Positions 34,551-44,341 are shown, counted from the first letter of the stretch. The stretch is 64,000 nt of DNA from Bacteroidota bacterium (GCA_020161535.1 JAIUNW010000010.1:1-64000), one strand, 5' to 3'. Numbers and translations are program-made. Notes: generated from the letters alone by a model not told the origin.

Positions 34551-36545
34551 ATGGATTTTGACCGTTGTGGATTAAGTAATGATGAGTTGATCTCTTTTTA
34601 CAGACGTTTATTGCTGCCGCGGATGATCGAGGAGAAAATGTTGCTCTACCTGCGACAGGGAAAGATCAGCAAATGGTTTAGTGGCATCGGCCAGGAAGCA
34701 ATATCAGTGGGCGCTACGCTGGCGATGTTGCCAGATGAGTGGATCTTTCCACTGCATCGCAACCTGGGTGTTTTTACCACCCGTAATATGCCTTTGCACC
34801 GATTGTTTCTGCAATGGCAGGGAAGCCGCAATGGCTATAGCCTGGGCCGCGAACGAAGTTTTCATTTCGGTTCCAAAGAACACCATATCTGCGGCATGAT
34901 TTCGCATTTGGGTCCGCAGCTCGCGCTGGCGGATGGCGCTGCACTCGCTGCAAAATTATCCGGCACCGGCAAAGTATCGCTGGCCTTTACCGGCGAAGGC
35001 GGCACCAGCGAGGGTGATTTTCACGAAGCGTTGAATGTGGCTGCTGTATGGGGACTGCCCGTTATCTTTTTGATTGAGAACAATGGCTATGCCCTTAGCT
35101 CGCCGGTGAGCGAACAATATCGTTGCGAGTCGCTGGTGGATCGCGCAAAGGGATATGGCATGGAAGGCATTAAGATCGATGGCAATAACCTGATGACGGT
35201 ATACGATACCATTCGGGGTGTACGGGAATATTGTTTACAGGAACAAAAACCCTACCTCATCGAGTGCATGACGTTCCGGATGCGCGGACACGAAGAAGCC
35301 AGCGGCGTGAAATATGTACCCGCTCATTTGTTCGAAGAATGGGCACCGAAAGACCCGGTCACGAATTTTGAAAACTGGTTGCTGGCCAACGATATTATCA
35401 ATGCAGATTTTGTGGCGCAAGACCGTGCCTTGATGGCAAATTTTATTGAACGTGAATTACAAATGGCCACGGAAACCAGTTTTGTTGGCTTCCGCGTACA
35501 GGATGAATTGAGTTCTGTATACGCAATACCAGCAGCGTCTGGTGAAGTGGCTACCAACGATGAGCCGGTGCTGGGCGAAGAAAAAGAAGCCAGGCTGGTT
35601 GATGCCATCAGTGAAGCGATTGACCTGGCGATGGCAAAACACGACCGGCTGGTGCTCATGGGGCAGGACATTGCCGGTTATGGGGGCGCCTTCAAGATCA
35701 CCGATGGCTTGTTGGCGAAATATGGGCCGGCACGTGTGCGCAATACGCCCTTGTGTGAAAGCGCCATCCTGGGAACAGCACTGGGCTTATCGCTTGAAGG
35801 CTATCAGTCGATGGTAGAAATGCAGTTCGCTGATTTTGTGAGTGCGGGCTTTACCCAAATCGTCAATAACCTGGCGAAGAGTCATTATCGCTGGGGACAT
35901 GCGCCGAATGTTGTCATCCGCCTGCCCACAGGCGCAGGCGTTGGCGCCGGCCCCTTTCACAGCCAAAGCAATGAAGGCTGGTTCACGCATGTGCCTGGAT
36001 TAAAAGTGGTATATCCATCAACGCCAGCCGATGCAAAAGGGTTGTTGCTGGCAGCGTTTGAAGACCCCAACCCAGTGTTGTTTTTTGAGCACAAAGCCTT
36101 GTACAGAAGCATTAGCGGAAAAGTGCCGGTTGGATATAAAACCCTGCCCATTGGCAAAGCGCGACAAGTGCTGGAGGGTAATATGATCAGCATTATCACC
36201 TATGGCGCAGCCGTGCATTGGGCGCTGGAATACGCGCTGGCCAATATGCACCTGGGTATTGATATTCTCGATTTGCGCACCTTGCTGCCACTTGATTACG
36301 ATAGCATTCGCGCCTCGGTAGAAAGAACCGGCAAAGTATTGGTCTTGCACGAAGACACCTTGACCTATGGCATCGGCGCAGAGATTGCTGCCTGGATTGC
36401 CGAACACTGTTTCGAATCACTGGATGCACCGGTTATGCGCTGCGGATCGTTGGATACACCGGTTCCTTTCAATCGTGTACTGGAGCAGCAATTTTTGCCG
36501 CAACAGCGAATGGTGGAAATGATCGAGAAGCTACTCGCTTATTGA
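34551..36545 (+). CDS. Fused E1 alpha-beta 2-oxoacid dehydrogenase (branched-chain type)
   Basis: A 664-residue fusion. Residues 1-~325 are the E1 alpha subunit with the thiamine-diphosphate motif (GEGGTSEGDFHEALN and IENNGYALS). Residues ~345-664 are the E1 beta subunit (LMGQDIAGYGGAFKIT, MQFADFVSAGFTQIVNNLAK, RLPTGAGVGAGPFHSQSNE). The order and motifs resemble the 2-oxoisovalerate dehydrogenase group, which decarboxylates branched-chain 2-oxoacids and passes the acyl group to an E2 lipoyl protein. The E2 and E3 genes are not here. The linker (~326-345) is short. Its 3' end overlaps the convergent ABC transporter gene by 15 bases. Confidence 0.92.
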   Translation: MDFDRCGLSNDELISFYRRLLLPRMIEEKMLLYLRQGKISKWFSGIGQEAISVGATLAMLPDEWIFPLHRNLGVFTTRNMPLHRLFLQWQGSRNGYSLGRERSFHFGSKEHHICGMISHLGPQLALADGAALAAKLSGTGKVSLAFTGEGGTSEGDFHEALNVAAVWGLPVIFLIENNGYALSSPVSEQYRCESLVDRAKGYGMEGIKIDGNNLMTVYDTIRGVREYCLQEQKPYLIECMTFRMRGHEEASGVKYVPAHLFEEWAPKDPVTNFENWLLANDIINADFVAQDRALMANFIERELQMATETSFVGFRVQDELSSVYAIPAASGEVATNDEPVLGEEKEARLVDAISEAIDLAMAKHDRLVLMGQDIAGYGGAFKITDGLLAKYGPARVRNTPLCESAILGTALGLSLEGYQSMVEMQFADFVSAGFTQIVNNLAKSHYRWGHAPNVVIRLPTGAGVGAGPFHSQSNEGWFTHVPGLKVVYPSTPADAKGLLLAAFEDPNPVLFFEHKALYRSISGKVPVGYKTLPIGKARQVLEGNMISIITYGAAVHWALEYALANMHLGIDILDLRTLLPLDYDSIRASVERTGKVLVLHEDTLTYGIGAEIAAWIAEHCFESLDAPVMRCGSLDTPVPFNRVLEQQFLPQQRMVEMIEKLLAY

Positions 36546-38309
36546 GTCTTTGGCTGTAGGCATGGAATTGGGTCTTTCGCCCACCTGCTGTCGCCACATG
36601 GCGTAGTAGAGCCCCATGCTGCTCACCAGGTCATCGTGTTTTCCCTTTTCAACGATGCGGCCTTTTTCCAGCACGTAGATGGTGTCGGCATGCATGATGG
36701 TAGAAAGTCGATGCGCGATGAGGATGGTCATCTGTTTTTTCTCTGCCGAAATTTCGCGAATCGTGGAAGTGATATCTTCTTCTGTGATAGAGTCGAGCGC
36801 CGAGGTGGCTTCATCAAAGATCAGTAGTCGCGGATCGCGCAACAAAGCGCGTGCAATGGCCAGTCGTTGCTTTTCACCACCCGATACCCGTTTGCCGCCT
36901 TCGCCCAAAATACTGTCGAGCCCCCGCGGTGAATCGGTTACCAGTTTCAGGGCCGCCGCTTTTTCAAGGGCGGCATAAATTTCTTCATCGCTCGCATCGG
37001 GTTTTACGAAAAGCATATTGTCGCGGATGGTGCCCGAAAACAACTGTGTTTCCTGGGTCACAAAACCGAGCTGTCGGCGAATCCGGTTATAACGGATATG
37101 CTTAACCGAAACGCCGTCGATGCTGATTTCACCCAAACTAGGCGTGTACAGGCCCACCAAGAGTTTCACCAGGGTTGATTTACCTGATCCGGAGGGGCCG
37201 ACAAACGCAATTGTTTCGCCGAGGCCTACTTCGAAGCAAATGTCTTCTACCGCATATTGTGCCGCATTGCGGTGTTTGAAATAAACATGGTCGAATTCCA
37301 GGTGGGTGATCTCTTCAACATCGATCGGTTCTTCCGGCCGATATTCGGGCGACAACTCCATCAATTCATTAAACACTTGCAGCGAAGCCTCAGCTTCGCG
37401 GTATTGCAGAATGATATTGCCCAGGTCTTGCAAGGGACCAATAATGCCGGTAGAAATAAACTGCATGGAGATCAACTCGCCGGTACTTAGTACATGGCGA
37501 AAGATCAGCCACAACAAAATGAACAGGATTGATTGTTTCAGCAGGTTGAGTACCGTGCCTTGTAAAAAAGACAAGGTGCGCACTTTCCTATTCTTTTCCA
37601 TCTCCAGGTCGAAAATCCGTTGCGTAAAAGTTCGGAGGCGACGAATTTCGGGATAGGTTAACCCAAGGCTTTTTACCAATTCAATATTGCGCAGCGACTC
37701 GGTGATGGATCCGCCCAGAATATTGGTTTGTTTTACCACCGCCCGTTGGGTTGTTTTTATTTTTCTGCTCAGCAAACTGGTGAGTCCGCCGAGCAATACT
37801 ACCCCAATCAAAAAAACGGGGATCAGTGCCCAGTGTTTGGTAATGGCATACCAGATCAAAAAACAGATCCCTACCAAAGAAGAAAACAGGATATTGATAA
37901 ACGAGTTCATGAAACGCTCGGTATCGTTTCTTACTTTCTGCAGTTTGCTAAGTGTTTCGCCGCTGCTTTGGGTGTCGAAATCCTGGTACGGTAAGCGAAG
38001 GGTTTGCCGCAGGCCATCGTTGAATACCTGCATGCCAAATTTTTGTACCACCAATCGTACCACATAGTCTTTGAAAGTAAGGGCTACCCGCGACAGCAAG
38101 GCGACGAGCACCGCGATAGCCAACAGCGAACTCACACCGCGGATGCGGTCTTTTTCAGGCAATTGCTCGGGATTGAGCGCATACTTGTCAATTACTTTTC
38201 CGAAGATAATCGGATCATACAACGCGAGAATCTGCGCAATACCGGCTAACAACAGGGCAAGAAACACCCATCCCTGGTAGGGTTTGAGGTATTTCCACAG
38301 AATCTTCAT
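36531..38309 (-). CDS. ABC exporter, fused permease and ATPase
   Basis: A 592-residue half-transporter: six membrane helices (residues 1-~320), then an ATPase domain with Walker A GPSGSGKSTL (~377), Q-loop TQETQLFSG, signature VSGGEKQRLAIARALL, Walker B LLIFDEATSALD, and a switch His in IAHRLSTI. This is the MsbA/lipid-A-and-drug-exporter layout, working as a homodimer. The substrate is unknown. Its ATG overlaps the dipeptidase stop (ATGA). Confidence 0.93.
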   Translation of the reverse strand: MKILWKYLKPYQGWVFLALLLAGIAQILALYDPIIFGKVIDKYALNPEQLPEKDRIRGVSSLLAIAVLVALLSRVALTFKDYVVRLVVQKFGMQVFNDGLRQTLRLPYQDFDTQSSGETLSKLQKVRNDTERFMNSFINILFSSLVGICFLIWYAITKHWALIPVFLIGVVLLGGLTSLLSRKIKTTQRAVVKQTNILGGSITESLRNIELVKSLGLTYPEIRRLRTFTQRIFDLEMEKNRKVRTLSFLQGTVLNLLKQSILFILLWLIFRHVLSTGELISMQFISTGIIGPLQDLGNIILQYREAEASLQVFNELMELSPEYRPEEPIDVEEITHLEFDHVYFKHRNAAQYAVEDICFEVGLGETIAFVGPSGSGKSTLVKLLVGLYTPSLGEISIDGVSVKHIRYNRIRRQLGFVTQETQLFSGTIRDNMLFVKPDASDEEIYAALEKAAALKLVTDSPRGLDSILGEGGKRVSGGEKQRLAIARALLRDPRLLIFDEATSALDSITEEDITSTIREISAEKKQMTILIAHRLSTIMHADTIYVLEKGRIVEKGKHDDLVSSMGLYYAMWRQQVGERPNSMPTAKDSISE

Positions 38310-39481
38310 CGCTCATTTGCTTTGAGCAATCGTATAAAATTGCCCCCTAATATTTTCCGGATGTCTTTTTTGGAATAGCCACGAACAATCAGTGCCGAGG
38401 TAATATTGGGCATGTCTTCGACGCCGTCGAGGTCCAGCGGACTTGAATCAATGCCATCGAAATCAGAACCCAATCCCACATGATCAACGCCAATCAATTT
38501 TACAATATGGTCCAGGTGATCGAGCAAAAGGTTCATGCTGGGCCGCAGGTGTTCGGCTTCTTCGGGATGTTTGCGGGCAATCCACTCATCAATATCATAG
38601 TCGGGCATATGGGTTGCCTTCAATGAATCGATTTCGTTGCGGTGACTTGCCTGGAAGGCTTCGCGCCGGCGATTGAAACTGCTGTCGAGAAAACCCGAAT
38701 AAAAATTCAGGTGAATGACGCCACCGTTTTTGCCCAGGGCGATTATCTGTTCGTCGGTGAGATTACGAGGCACGGGGCAAATCGCGTACACGCAACTATG
38801 CGATACCAATACCGGCTTGGTAGTGGTTTGCAGGGCATCGAAAAAGGTTTGTTTACCCACATGGGCCAGGTCAACCAGCATACCCAGTTCATTCATGTGC
38901 CGAACAATCTGTTTACCGAATTCATTCAACCCTTTTTGTTTGATTGGCGTTGGCTTGCCCTGGTCGAAATAAGTTTCATCCCAGGCCGAACTGGCCCAGG
39001 ACGTTGAATTGTTCCAGGTAAGGGTGAGGTAACGCGCGCCTCGCTTGTAGAGGCTATCGAGATAAAGCATGCTGTCTTCGATCATATGGCCGCCTTCCAC
39101 GCCTTTCATCGCACCCACTTTCTTTTTTCTAACAGCAGTTCTCAGATCAGCCACTGAATTGACCAGCATGATCCGATCGGGATTGCGGGCAACGATGGCA
39201 TCGAGGGAATCAATTTCCTGCAAGGCACGGTTAAAGGCCGCGCCTTTGCCATATCGCTCATTACAAAATATGGAGAACACCTGCAGGTCGATGCCGCCCT
39301 TTCTGAAACGATCAATATCGCTGTGTGTTTTCCCTCGCAGGTCTTCTTCAAAATTCAACCCTTTCATGGTAGCGGTTGATAACACATCATTGTGCGTGTC
39401 GACAACGATTGCTTTTTCGTGCAGGTTTTTTTGTGCCTGGCTGGCCAGGCAACACAATAGCAGGAAGGGAAGAAGTCTCAT
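38306..39481 (-). CDS. Exported membrane dipeptidase (M19)
   Basis: A 391-residue protein with a signal peptide (MRLLPFLLLCCLASQAQ) and the M19 renal dipeptidase motifs: VVDTHNDVLS (first zinc His and Asp), GVEGGHMIEDS (bridging Glu), VSHSCVYAICPVPRNLTDEQI (His and Arg), and GVDHVGLGSDFDGI (Asp) near the C-terminus. It is a periplasmic binuclear-zinc dipeptidase, possibly for cell-wall or dietary dipeptides. It is translationally coupled to the ABC exporter gene downstream. Confidence 0.92.
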   Translation of the reverse strand: MRLLPFLLLCCLASQAQKNLHEKAIVVDTHNDVLSTATMKGLNFEEDLRGKTHSDIDRFRKGGIDLQVFSIFCNERYGKGAAFNRALQEIDSLDAIVARNPDRIMLVNSVADLRTAVRKKKVGAMKGVEGGHMIEDSMLYLDSLYKRGARYLTLTWNNSTSWASSAWDETYFDQGKPTPIKQKGLNEFGKQIVRHMNELGMLVDLAHVGKQTFFDALQTTTKPVLVSHSCVYAICPVPRNLTDEQIIALGKNGGVIHLNFYSGFLDSSFNRRREAFQASHRNEIDSLKATHMPDYDIDEWIARKHPEEAEHLRPSMNLLLDHLDHIVKLIGVDHVGLGSDFDGIDSSPLDLDGVEDMPNITSALIVRGYSKKDIRKILGGNFIRLLKANER

Positions 39482-39569
39482 GCTGTCAAATTAAAGAATT
39501 CCGGCGTCAGGCTGTTAAAAATTAAAATGGCAGATGGTGCGACTGGCTTGAAACCCCCAAAATACCCAG

Positions 39570-41084
39570 CTACTGCTTCACGAAATCGTAGGTGGTGAAT
39601 TCAACAAAGTCGTTCACATTCACATTTACCGACTTGACTTTGCCGTTTTCAATGGTAAAAGGCCATTCACGAATGCCATACAGCGGATCATTGAAAGAAG
39701 CCAGGAACCAGTTGCCACCCAGCGGCTCCAGCACCGCAAAGCGGCCCTTGTGGTGTTCGAAACGAGCCACGGCTTTGCCGTTTTCCATGGCGATGGTCAT
39801 GTGTCCGTATACAGCATGCAGGTAGTCGCCCAGGAATTGGGAAAGCGGCAGCGCTGGCGTCGGCTTCAGGGCAACCGTATCGCGTAGTTTTTTGATGCGG
39901 GCAGCGTCTTCGGCATTGCCTGCTTTCTGGCCGGCCAGGTAGAGCGCAGAATAATCGCGATAAGGCAGGTTTAACACCGCATCAACCAACTCTGCATTGA
40001 GTGCAGTATAAAATCCATTGGCGTCGGTATTGGTGAGTACGATTACGGCAGCATTTTCTTCGGGCAGCAAAGTAAATGCCGTAACAAATCCATTTACTCC
40101 ACCAGTATGCGAAACGATTTTGGTGCCAGCATAATCTTCCAGCATCCAACCCAGACCATAGAGCGCAAAATGCTTGCGGTTAAAACGATGGCCGGCATTG
40201 CCGATAATTGAACTGGGCTGTCGCGTGGCTTTGATCGCATCGGGCGCGATCACGGTTTTCCCGGCCCATTTTCCATTGTCGAGTAAGGCCATCGCCCAAT
40301 GACTCATGTCTTCTACGCTGGCAGAGATGCTGCCGGCCGGCGCGAGGTTGTCGATATGACCATAGGGAATTTTTTTCAGTACCCCTTCCACTACGGTATG
40401 CGCCGATGCGGCATTGCTGGCCGTATCCAATGAAATGGAGTAAGGCAGGGCCGTGGCCATTTGCAGTGGCTTAAAAATCGCCGAGTCAATAAACTGTCCC
40501 CAGGTTTGGCCGCTGACTTTTTCAATCACCTCACCTGCAACGGCAAAAGCGGCATTGGTATAACCCCATTTCGACCGAAACCCATTAAGCGGTTTTAGCT
40601 GGCCGAATTTTTCTTTCACTTCCGCATAGCTGAGGTCAGAATCGAAATACATGAAGTCGCCCTGAAAAGTTTCAAAGCCCAACCGGTGACAAAGTAAATC
40701 TCGCACGGTAGCTTGTTCCGTTATCCAGGGATCATATTGTTTGAAATCAGGAACCCATTTTTTGACTTTGTCGTCGAGCGATAATTTACCGGCTGCCTGT
40801 AACATCGCCAATGCAGTGGCGGTGAATGCCTTTGAATTACTACCGATGCCAAAGCGGGTATTGGGTGTGACTTTCGCGGGTTTACCTGTTTCCAGCACAC
40901 CATACCCTTTTTCCCAAATAATTTTTCCCTGCTTCACTACCGCTACTGCTACACCGGGAATTTTCCATTCAGTCATATTTCGTTCAACATAACGGTCAAG
41001 GCTATCCGAAATAAAAGCGCGTTGAGCGGTGGACTGTAGCTGCAAACAGCAGCACAGCGCAAACAGGAAAATTAATTTTCGCAT
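39570..41084 (-). CDS. Exported serine hydrolase (class C beta-lactamase fold) with DUF3471-like tail
   Basis: A 504-residue protein with a signal peptide ending STAQ and the class C/DD-peptidase motifs: SxxK in GIGSNSKAFTA (Ser at ~79), YxN in WGYTNAAFAVAG (~175), and HTGG (~326) in place of KTG. After ~400 a DUF3471-like domain follows (LGDYLHAVYGHMTIAMENG, then a strand-rich tail). Such enzymes are peptidases or esterases more often than beta-lactamases. It lies 8 bases downstream of the CarboxypepD_reg gene, so the two are probably co-transcribed. Confidence 0.9.
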   Translation of the reverse strand: MRKLIFLFALCCCLQLQSTAQRAFISDSLDRYVERNMTEWKIPGVAVAVVKQGKIIWEKGYGVLETGKPAKVTPNTRFGIGSNSKAFTATALAMLQAAGKLSLDDKVKKWVPDFKQYDPWITEQATVRDLLCHRLGFETFQGDFMYFDSDLSYAEVKEKFGQLKPLNGFRSKWGYTNAAFAVAGEVIEKVSGQTWGQFIDSAIFKPLQMATALPYSISLDTASNAASAHTVVEGVLKKIPYGHIDNLAPAGSISASVEDMSHWAMALLDNGKWAGKTVIAPDAIKATRQPSSIIGNAGHRFNRKHFALYGLGWMLEDYAGTKIVSHTGGVNGFVTAFTLLPEENAAVIVLTNTDANGFYTALNAELVDAVLNLPYRDYSALYLAGQKAGNAEDAARIKKLRDTVALKPTPALPLSQFLGDYLHAVYGHMTIAMENGKAVARFEHHKGRFAVLEPLGGNWFLASFNDPLYGIREWPFTIENGKVKSVNVNVNDFVEFTTYDFVKQ

Positions 41085-41092
41085 ATAGTTGG

Positions 41093-41869
41093 TTATTGGT
41101 CGTATTCTTCTTTACGTCCTTCGATATGACTACCGAGCGATTTCAGTCGCTTGTAATTGTAACCGCATTTTTTGATGTACTCCAACAACTCATATTCGGT
41201 GGCGGTTTCAACAAATTCTACCGGCGGGCGATAATACCGTACAAATGTATCTATATCGGTGCCCGCGAGGCCGGTGATCTTCCTGATTTTGGCGCGCGTG
41301 AAACGGGAGTCGATGTATTTCTCTTCTTCTTCGGCCAACAGTCGCTTCCGGAAAGCCGCCATGCTCCTGTTTTTGCGGAAGGCAAACATATTGATGAGCT
41401 GGTCCAGGTCGAGGCCCACCCCAAAATTGCCCGACTCAGGGGCGGAAGAAGAAACGCCCAATCCTGGTTTTCGGAAATTAAATGCCTTGGCATATTCTTC
41501 CCGGTTCATGATGGAATCACGTTTGTAACTCGGTGGCATGATTCGCACTTCCTTTAGCGTAGTGACATTCACGTGCAGGGAGATGTCAAACTGGTTTAGT
41601 CGCGGAACGGTCGATACGGCATACATCGGTGTGGGTTTACCGAGGTAAGAAAAGTATATCGAATCGGTTTCTGCCACAATCAAACTGTAGTGGCCCAAGG
41701 TGTCGGTAATGGTACCGCGGCCGTTGTTGGTGAGCACCGAAACACCGGGCAGGGGAACTGTTCGGTTCATTTCGTATACGGTGCCTGACAAGCGAACCTG
41801 CGCTTGCAACCGGCTGGTCAGCAGCAAACAAAGCAGGAGGACAGGTATGCAATGCAGGAACGGGCGCAT
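41093..41869 (-). CDS. Exported carboxypeptidase-regulatory-like domain protein
   Basis: A 258-residue protein: a signal peptide (MRPFLHCIPVLLLCLLLTSRLQAQ), a CarboxypepD_reg_2-like domain (residues ~25-105; RLSGTVYEMNRTVPLPGVSV, DTLGHYSLIVAETDSIYFSYLG), and a C-terminal helical part (~150-250) rich in Arg, Glu and Lys with no family I recognise. Proteins of this layout are common around Bacteroidota envelopes; the role is unknown. It is followed after 8 bases by the serine hydrolase gene. Confidence 0.82.
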   Translation of the reverse strand: MRPFLHCIPVLLLCLLLTSRLQAQVRLSGTVYEMNRTVPLPGVSVLTNNGRGTITDTLGHYSLIVAETDSIYFSYLGKPTPMYAVSTVPRLNQFDISLHVNVTTLKEVRIMPPSYKRDSIMNREEYAKAFNFRKPGLGVSSSAPESGNFGVGLDLDQLINMFAFRKNRSMAAFRKRLLAEEEEKYIDSRFTRAKIRKITGLAGTDIDTFVRYYRPPVEFVETATEYELLEYIKKCGYNYKRLKSLGSHIEGRKEEYDQ

Positions 41870-41928
41870 GGGTTTACAAGGGTACGACTCATTTGCGAAA
41901 CACAGTGTATTTTAACGACTTGTGCAGA

Positions 41929-42810
41929 TTAGTTGTCGCCCAGAACGGTTTTTTCAATGACGCGTGGATAGGCTTCATGCTCCAATTGATGGATGCGTGC
42001 AGCCAGGCTATCGGGCGTGTCGCTGGGTTCTACCGGGCAGCGGCCCTGGTAAATCGCTGCGCCATGGTCGTACTGTTCATCCACAAAATGAATGGTGATG
42101 CCGCTTTCTTTCTCGCCGGCGGCAATAACCGCTTCATGTACAAAATGGCCGTACATCCCTTTACCACCATATTTGGGCAGCAGGGCGGGATGGATATTAA
42201 TAATGCGTGAAGGAAAATGGGCGATCAGGCCGGCGGGCACTTTCCATAAGAAACCGGCGAGGATGATATAGTCGATCTTCGCTTGCTCAAAAGCAGGGAG
42301 GTAGGCGTCGCCCCGAAAAAATCGCTCTTTTTCCATCAACAGAACCGGGATTTGGTGCCGGTTGGCAATAGCGATGACCCCCGCTTCGGGTTTATTGGAA
42401 ACGACCAGGACAATTTTTACCTGCGGATGGCTGGTAAAATGATCGATGATCTTGGCGGCATTGGAGCCGGCGCCCGAAGCGAAGATGGCAAGTCGAATCG
42501 TATTCATCTGATTTTCAGCAGTTTTAACAGCAGTTCGGCCTGTCATCCGGTTCCAGAGCCGGCGAAGGTAGTTCCGAAAAAAGGCAAACTGGCCGAAGGG
42601 GATGCTGACGAGCAGCACCAGCAGGGGCCAGCAGATGGTCACCAGTAATATATATAGTAAGGCCCAGGCAACGGGGTGTTCGACGGTGGACAGCCCCATG
42701 ATTTTGCGCCCCACAATGCCGGTCAGGCTACCGCCGATGGCGAAAACGCAGAGGATCAGTAAAAGCCGGAGAAGGCCCACCCGCCATTTCGTTTTCAGTT
42801 TGTTGAACAT
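41929..42810 (-). CDS. purN: Phosphoribosylglycinamide formyltransferase fused to an N-terminal membrane domain (DUF6787-like)
   Basis: A 293-residue open frame with no stop between two parts. Residues 1-~90 (from MFNKLKTKWRVGLLRLLLI) have two membrane helices and resemble the small DUF6787 membrane family. Residues ~102-293 (from MNTIRLAIFASGAGSNAAKI, 42507) are a full PurN with the catalytic Asn-His region in INIHPALLPKYGGKGMYG and Asp in FVDEQYDHGAAIYQ. PurN uses 10-formyl-THF to formylate GAR in purine synthesis. Either a membrane-tethered PurN is made, or translation also starts at 42507. Adjacent separate genes are what I would expect. Confidence 0.82.
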   Translation of the reverse strand: MFNKLKTKWRVGLLRLLLILCVFAIGGSLTGIVGRKIMGLSTVEHPVAWALLYILLVTICWPLLVLLVSIPFGQFAFFRNYLRRLWNRMTGRTAVKTAENQMNTIRLAIFASGAGSNAAKIIDHFTSHPQVKIVLVVSNKPEAGVIAIANRHQIPVLLMEKERFFRGDAYLPAFEQAKIDYIILAGFLWKVPAGLIAHFPSRIINIHPALLPKYGGKGMYGHFVHEAVIAAGEKESGITIHFVDEQYDHGAAIYQGRCPVEPSDTPDSLAARIHQLEHEAYPRVIEKTVLGDN

Positions 42811-42931
42811 GGCGCAAAGGAACAGAGAATTGTTAAAACCCCGAAAGCAGAAATAGCAGGATCGTGCCATGAGAAAATTACTTAACACGTTGAAATGCAA
42901 GCCCCACACGGGCAAAAAAAATCAGCCAATG

Positions 42932-42964
42932 TTGATAGATTGTCAATATCGTGTCATATTTTTG
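42932..42964 (+). promoter_or_regulatory. Promoter of the ACIII-oxidase operon
   Basis: TTG at 42932-42934 and TATTTTTG at 42957-42964 are 22 bases apart, within the Bacteroidota range, and the -7 box matches TAnnTTTG exactly. The actA ATG is 45 bases downstream. It is the only good promoter match seen ahead of actA. Confidence 0.6.
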
Positions 42965-43009
42965 CTCGCGAATCGCCACTTTTAACATTACCAACAGACC
43001 CTTCAGCTT

Positions 43010-44263
43010 ATGATTCCCTATAGATCGGTTGTGAAGCGTGTATTTTTTCCCCTCTTTTTGGTTGCCGTTGCTTGTTTTGGTCAGCCTGTTTTCGGCCAGG
43101 ATGGAAAGGGGCTTTTCATGTCGAATTGTGCTGCCTGCCACGCGGTATTGAAAGACGGAACTGGTCCGGCGCTGTTTGGTATCGAAGAACGTGTACCTGA
43201 TAAGAAGCTGTTGCATGCCTGGATTCGCAATAACCAGGCGGTATTGGCTACCGGCAATAAGTATTTCAATGACTTGTATATCGCCCGGAACAAGACGCCG
43301 ATGAACCCGTTTCCCTCTCTGACAGATGAGGAAATCGATGCGATTTTGAAGTATGTGCAGGAAGAAGGTGTTAAGCAACAAACGGCTGCCAAGAATCCTG
43401 CAGCGGGTGGTCCTGCTGTTGCTGCCGTCAACGAAGACAGTTCTTTATTATATGGCATTCTCACCCTGATTTTGGCGGTGATTGTTTTCACCCTGCTCAC
43501 CGTGAATGCCAGCCTGAAAAGACTTGCCGATGAAAAAGAAGGCATGCCTTCTACCGAACCAGTTCCTTTCTGGCGCAACAAAGCGTATATCGCACTCTTC
43601 GCGGTGGTGTTGTTCATCATCGGCGGTTACTATACTATACAAGGCGCCATCGGACTGGGCCGTAGCCAAAACTATCAACCGGAGCAACCTATTTACTATT
43701 CGCATAAAGTGCATGCCGGCACCAACCAGATTAGCTGTTTATATTGCCATGGTGGTGCACAGGATGGCAAACACGCGAATATTCCTTCGCTCAATGTGTG
43801 TATGAACTGCCATATGCAGATCACTGAATATGCTGGTGAAAAACTATTCCGTGAAGACGGTACCGAAGTAAACGGCACCGAAGAAATCAAAAAGATCTAC
43901 GAACATACCGGCTGGGATCCCTCTCAAAAGAAATATGCAAACGCGCCCAAACCCGTTGAGTGGATCAAGATTCACAACCTGCCCGACCATGTTTATTTCA
44001 GCCATGCCCAGCACGTAAATGCCGGTCGTGTTGCTTGCCAAACCTGTCATGGTAATATCCAGGAAATGGGTGAGGTAAAACAGTTCGCCGACCTGAGCAT
44101 GGGTTGGTGCGTTAACTGTCACCGCGAAACAAAAGTTCAGTTCACCGATAATAAGTTCTACAGCCTCTACGAGAAATTCCACGAAGAACTGAAGAACGGA
44201 AAAATAGACAGCGTTACTGTTGAAATGATCGGCGGTACCGAGTGTCAAAAATGTCACTATTAA
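43010..44263 (+). CDS. actA: Alternative complex III subunit A, hexaheme cytochrome c
   Basis: A 417-residue protein with six CxxCH motifs. One (CAACH, ~residue 40) is in an N-terminal monoheme cytochrome c domain after the signal peptide. There are two membrane helices (~150-165, ~190-212), then five further hemes (CLYCH, CMNCH, CQTCH, CVNCH, CQKCH) in a pentaheme region like ActA of Rhodothermus. The N-terminal monoheme domain is an addition to the pentaheme core. It carries electrons from the ActB Fe-S chain to the oxidase. It is the first gene of the operon. Confidence 0.93.
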   Translation: MIPYRSVVKRVFFPLFLVAVACFGQPVFGQDGKGLFMSNCAACHAVLKDGTGPALFGIEERVPDKKLLHAWIRNNQAVLATGNKYFNDLYIARNKTPMNPFPSLTDEEIDAILKYVQEEGVKQQTAAKNPAAGGPAVAAVNEDSSLLYGILTLILAVIVFTLLTVNASLKRLADEKEGMPSTEPVPFWRNKAYIALFAVVLFIIGGYYTIQGAIGLGRSQNYQPEQPIYYSHKVHAGTNQISCLYCHGGAQDGKHANIPSLNVCMNCHMQITEYAGEKLFREDGTEVNGTEEIKKIYEHTGWDPSQKKYANAPKPVEWIKIHNLPDHVYFSHAQHVNAGRVACQTCHGNIQEMGEVKQFADLSMGWCVNCHRETKVQFTDNKFYSLYEKFHEELKNGKIDSVTVEMIGGTECQKCHY

Positions 44264-44341
44264 TCCGGGAAGGATAGCCTTCGGCGGACAACTAACTATT
44301 TTCATCACCAAAAAATCAATGCCCCGTTCGGGGTTTGGTAT

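Noticed and set aside
36531-36545. Overlap between E1 fusion and ABC exporter as a frameshift
   Set aside because: A 15-base convergent overlap of two complete, normal C-termini; nothing is broken.
39570-41084. Antibiotic beta-lactamase
   Set aside because: SxxK/YxN/HTGG with a DUF3471-like tail is typical of peptidase/esterase relatives; resistance cannot be inferred.
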